A stretch of 15,510 nt of DNA from CG2-30-40-21 sp043806395 (GTDB lineage: Bacteria > UBA9089 > CG2-30-40-21), in assembly GCA_043806395.1 (NCBI GenBank), contig JAZDHC010000166.1:1-15510 (forward strand), read 5' to 3'. The translations under genes were made by a program, and so were the position numbers. How positions within the stretch are numbered: the stretch's first letter is position 1; every line of letters starts with the position of its first letter. The notes under the pieces are model-generated. The model did no database searches. It was given only the letters and a program-made list of their open reading frames with translations, and was not told the DNA's origin. Shown one piece after another: positions 14,481-15,510 of this stretch.

Positions 14481-15371
14481 GAGCCATTAAATAAGTTGAC
14501 ATAAGGGGTGTTTATTTTTCCCTTTTCTGGTTTCAAAGTGCGTTTGTATCGTTTGCCAGCATTCGTCACTGGAGTGAAAGCGTCTTGTGTGGGTTGCTTG
14601 ACGCCGCAATTCATGCCATTCCCATTCTGTGGGGAATATTGGAACACATCCCATGTTTTTTTGATAATGACAAAGAAAGGTTGGATGGTGTAAAATATAG
14701 AGCTCGTGAATTTACATGTGAAATGCGGACAATTTTTGGACACATTCAGCTCGACAGGCTGTTACTAAACTAAACCTGTCCGTAAAACGCACTAAACGGT
14801 CACAAACGCAACGGATAATCAACAGACGGACACCCACAAGGAGGTAGCACCTCTGGCAGGGATGTCCCTACGGAATACGAACAACATATTATATGCATCT
14901 CATGCCAAATTCCTATTCCGTAACAGCCTGTCGAAAGCAAGACACTTCAAATAATTAAGTGCTTGAGGTGTAGTATGTGATGATAGATCTGAATATCCAA
15001 TTATCTTGCAACTCCTTGTGTTTCATTGATTCACCTTCTGATATTTGAGGCTAATTCACGAGGTCTGTAGTTAGAAGATTTTCAACAATTCTCGTAATTC
15101 TCTTAATTCCGCGTAAAATTAGGTGTTAACGCCTTAAGTCAGTGCTATTCTATTATGTCCCCAGAATTAAGCCTATCTTACTGTTTAACTTCTCGCTTAA
15201 CGCCTGACCCCTGTTGTTCTCTTGTTAGCGTTTGCTTCGTTGCCTTTTTTCTTTTCTTTTGGTTTGCCAAACTGTTGTGAATTCAATATTCAATATCTGA
15301 ACCCAGCTCTCCATAAAATCAAACTGTCTTTATCTGTTTTTTATGGTCTTGAATCCAAAAATATATTCCCG
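14481..15371. other. Long region without a recognisable gene
   Basis: Frames here are short and lack convincing ribosome sites or familiar motifs. The region holds an inverted-repeat-bounded segment (14751-14934) and two small hairpins: GAGGTAGCACCTC at 14841-14853 and AGGGATGTCCCT at 14858-14869. An imperfect hairpin built from ACACTTCAA and TTGAGGTGT lies around 14942-14972. Pyrimidine-rich stretches lie at 15120-15260. It looks like repeat debris, possibly from decayed insertions. No terminator for pyrB was found. Confidence 0.6.
14751..14934. repeat. 184-bp segment bounded by 15-bp perfect inverted repeats
   Basis: TCGACAGGCTGTTAC at 14751-14765 is exactly inverted at 14920-14934 (GTAACAGCCTGTCGA). 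The enclosed bases hold two short hairpins and no gene. It could be a small non-autonomous mobile element or a remnant; the flanking bases show no clear target duplication. Confidence 0.55.
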
Positions 15372-15509
15372 GGGACGGTTCACCTTTGTTTGAAAGCTTG
15401 CGGTTAGTTGAGAGTGCAATATTCCCCCTTAGAAAAGGGGGTTAGGGGGTTGTATTCTGTAGATGATGTCCCCTTGCCCGAAAGGAATCATATGAAAAAC
15501 GATGAAAGT
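15372..15509. repeat. Right copy of the 138-bp inverted repeat
   Basis: Exact reverse complement of 1-138. Its inner border is at GGGACGGTTCACC, where the match to the left copy ends. The AAGGGGG hairpin is present. A ribosome site (AAAGGA) and ATG 15492 lie at its outer end, as in the left copy. Confidence 0.9.
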
Positions 15510-15510
15510 G
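15492..15510 (+). CDS. Start of an unidentified repeated gene, cut by the window edge
   Basis: ATG 15492 opens a frame MKNDES that leaves the window, preceded by AAAGGA at about 5 bases. It is identical to the minus-strand start at 1-18. The product cannot be identified from six residues. Confidence 0.25.

Noticed and set aside
14496..14524. Promoter beginning with TTGACA after pyrB
   Set aside because: No -10-like sequence lies at 16-18 bases, and no gene follows.
14508..14773. Short open frames after pyrB on both strands
   Set aside because: No familiar motif, no good ribosome site, unusual Cys/Phe-rich composition, and overlap on both strands; consistent with chance.
15222..15407. 61-codon frame ending in the right terminal repeat
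   Set aside because: It runs into the repeat, the composition is unlike the other proteins, and there is no convincing ribosome site.
1..15510. Whole window as a composite transposon
   Set aside because: The content is mostly housekeeping genes (folB, folK, serS, tsaC, pyrB) and no transposase is seen; the end repeats fit assembly breaks in a dispersed element better.

Overview
The window looks like a contig from an uncultivated, flagellated bacterium with an outer membrane. It is AT-rich, uses many ATA, AGA and AGG codons, and has strong AGGAGG-type ribosome binding sites. The outer membrane is inferred from a PorV/UPF0164-type beta-barrel gene next to a 1439-residue exported protein with a C-terminal sorting-type domain. 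Motility is inferred from a MotE-like gene. I cannot fix the phylum; a candidate phylum is a guess. No tRNA, rRNA or CRISPR array was seen.

Layout. Positions 1-138 and 15372-15509 are perfect inverted copies of one repeat, each pointing outward into the start of the same unidentified reading frame. On the minus strand, folB-folK (folate synthesis) is read from a clear sigma70-type promoter. A second promoter, facing the other way, starts a lytic transglycosylase - motE - serS unit. A third promoter, nearly leaderless, starts tsaC (tRNA t6A synthesis). tsaC runs into a chain of very small membrane proteins, a small TPR protein and a nucleotidyltransferase/HepT-like pair. Next come the giant surface protein and the PorV-like barrel. 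The right part is a pyrR-pyrB pyrimidine operon with a canonical MntA-HepT toxin-antitoxin pair between the two genes. About 0.9 kb without a recognisable gene follows.

Repeats are a main feature. A roughly 160-bp MITE-like element occurs twice in the same orientation, each time just after a stop codon. One copy splits an otherwise perfect 54-bp palindrome at a TA dinucleotide; the other is flanked by a 13-bp duplication that includes the end of the hepT-like gene. A different perfect 29-bp-stem palindrome abuts the pyrR ribosome binding site.

Least understood is 4704-5796. It has two similar pairs, each a 66-75-residue two-helix membrane protein whose stop overlaps by one base the start of a 30-32-residue single-helix protein. 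The pairs flank a membrane-anchored TPR protein. The 30-residue and 32-residue genes are short enough to be missed by routine annotation.
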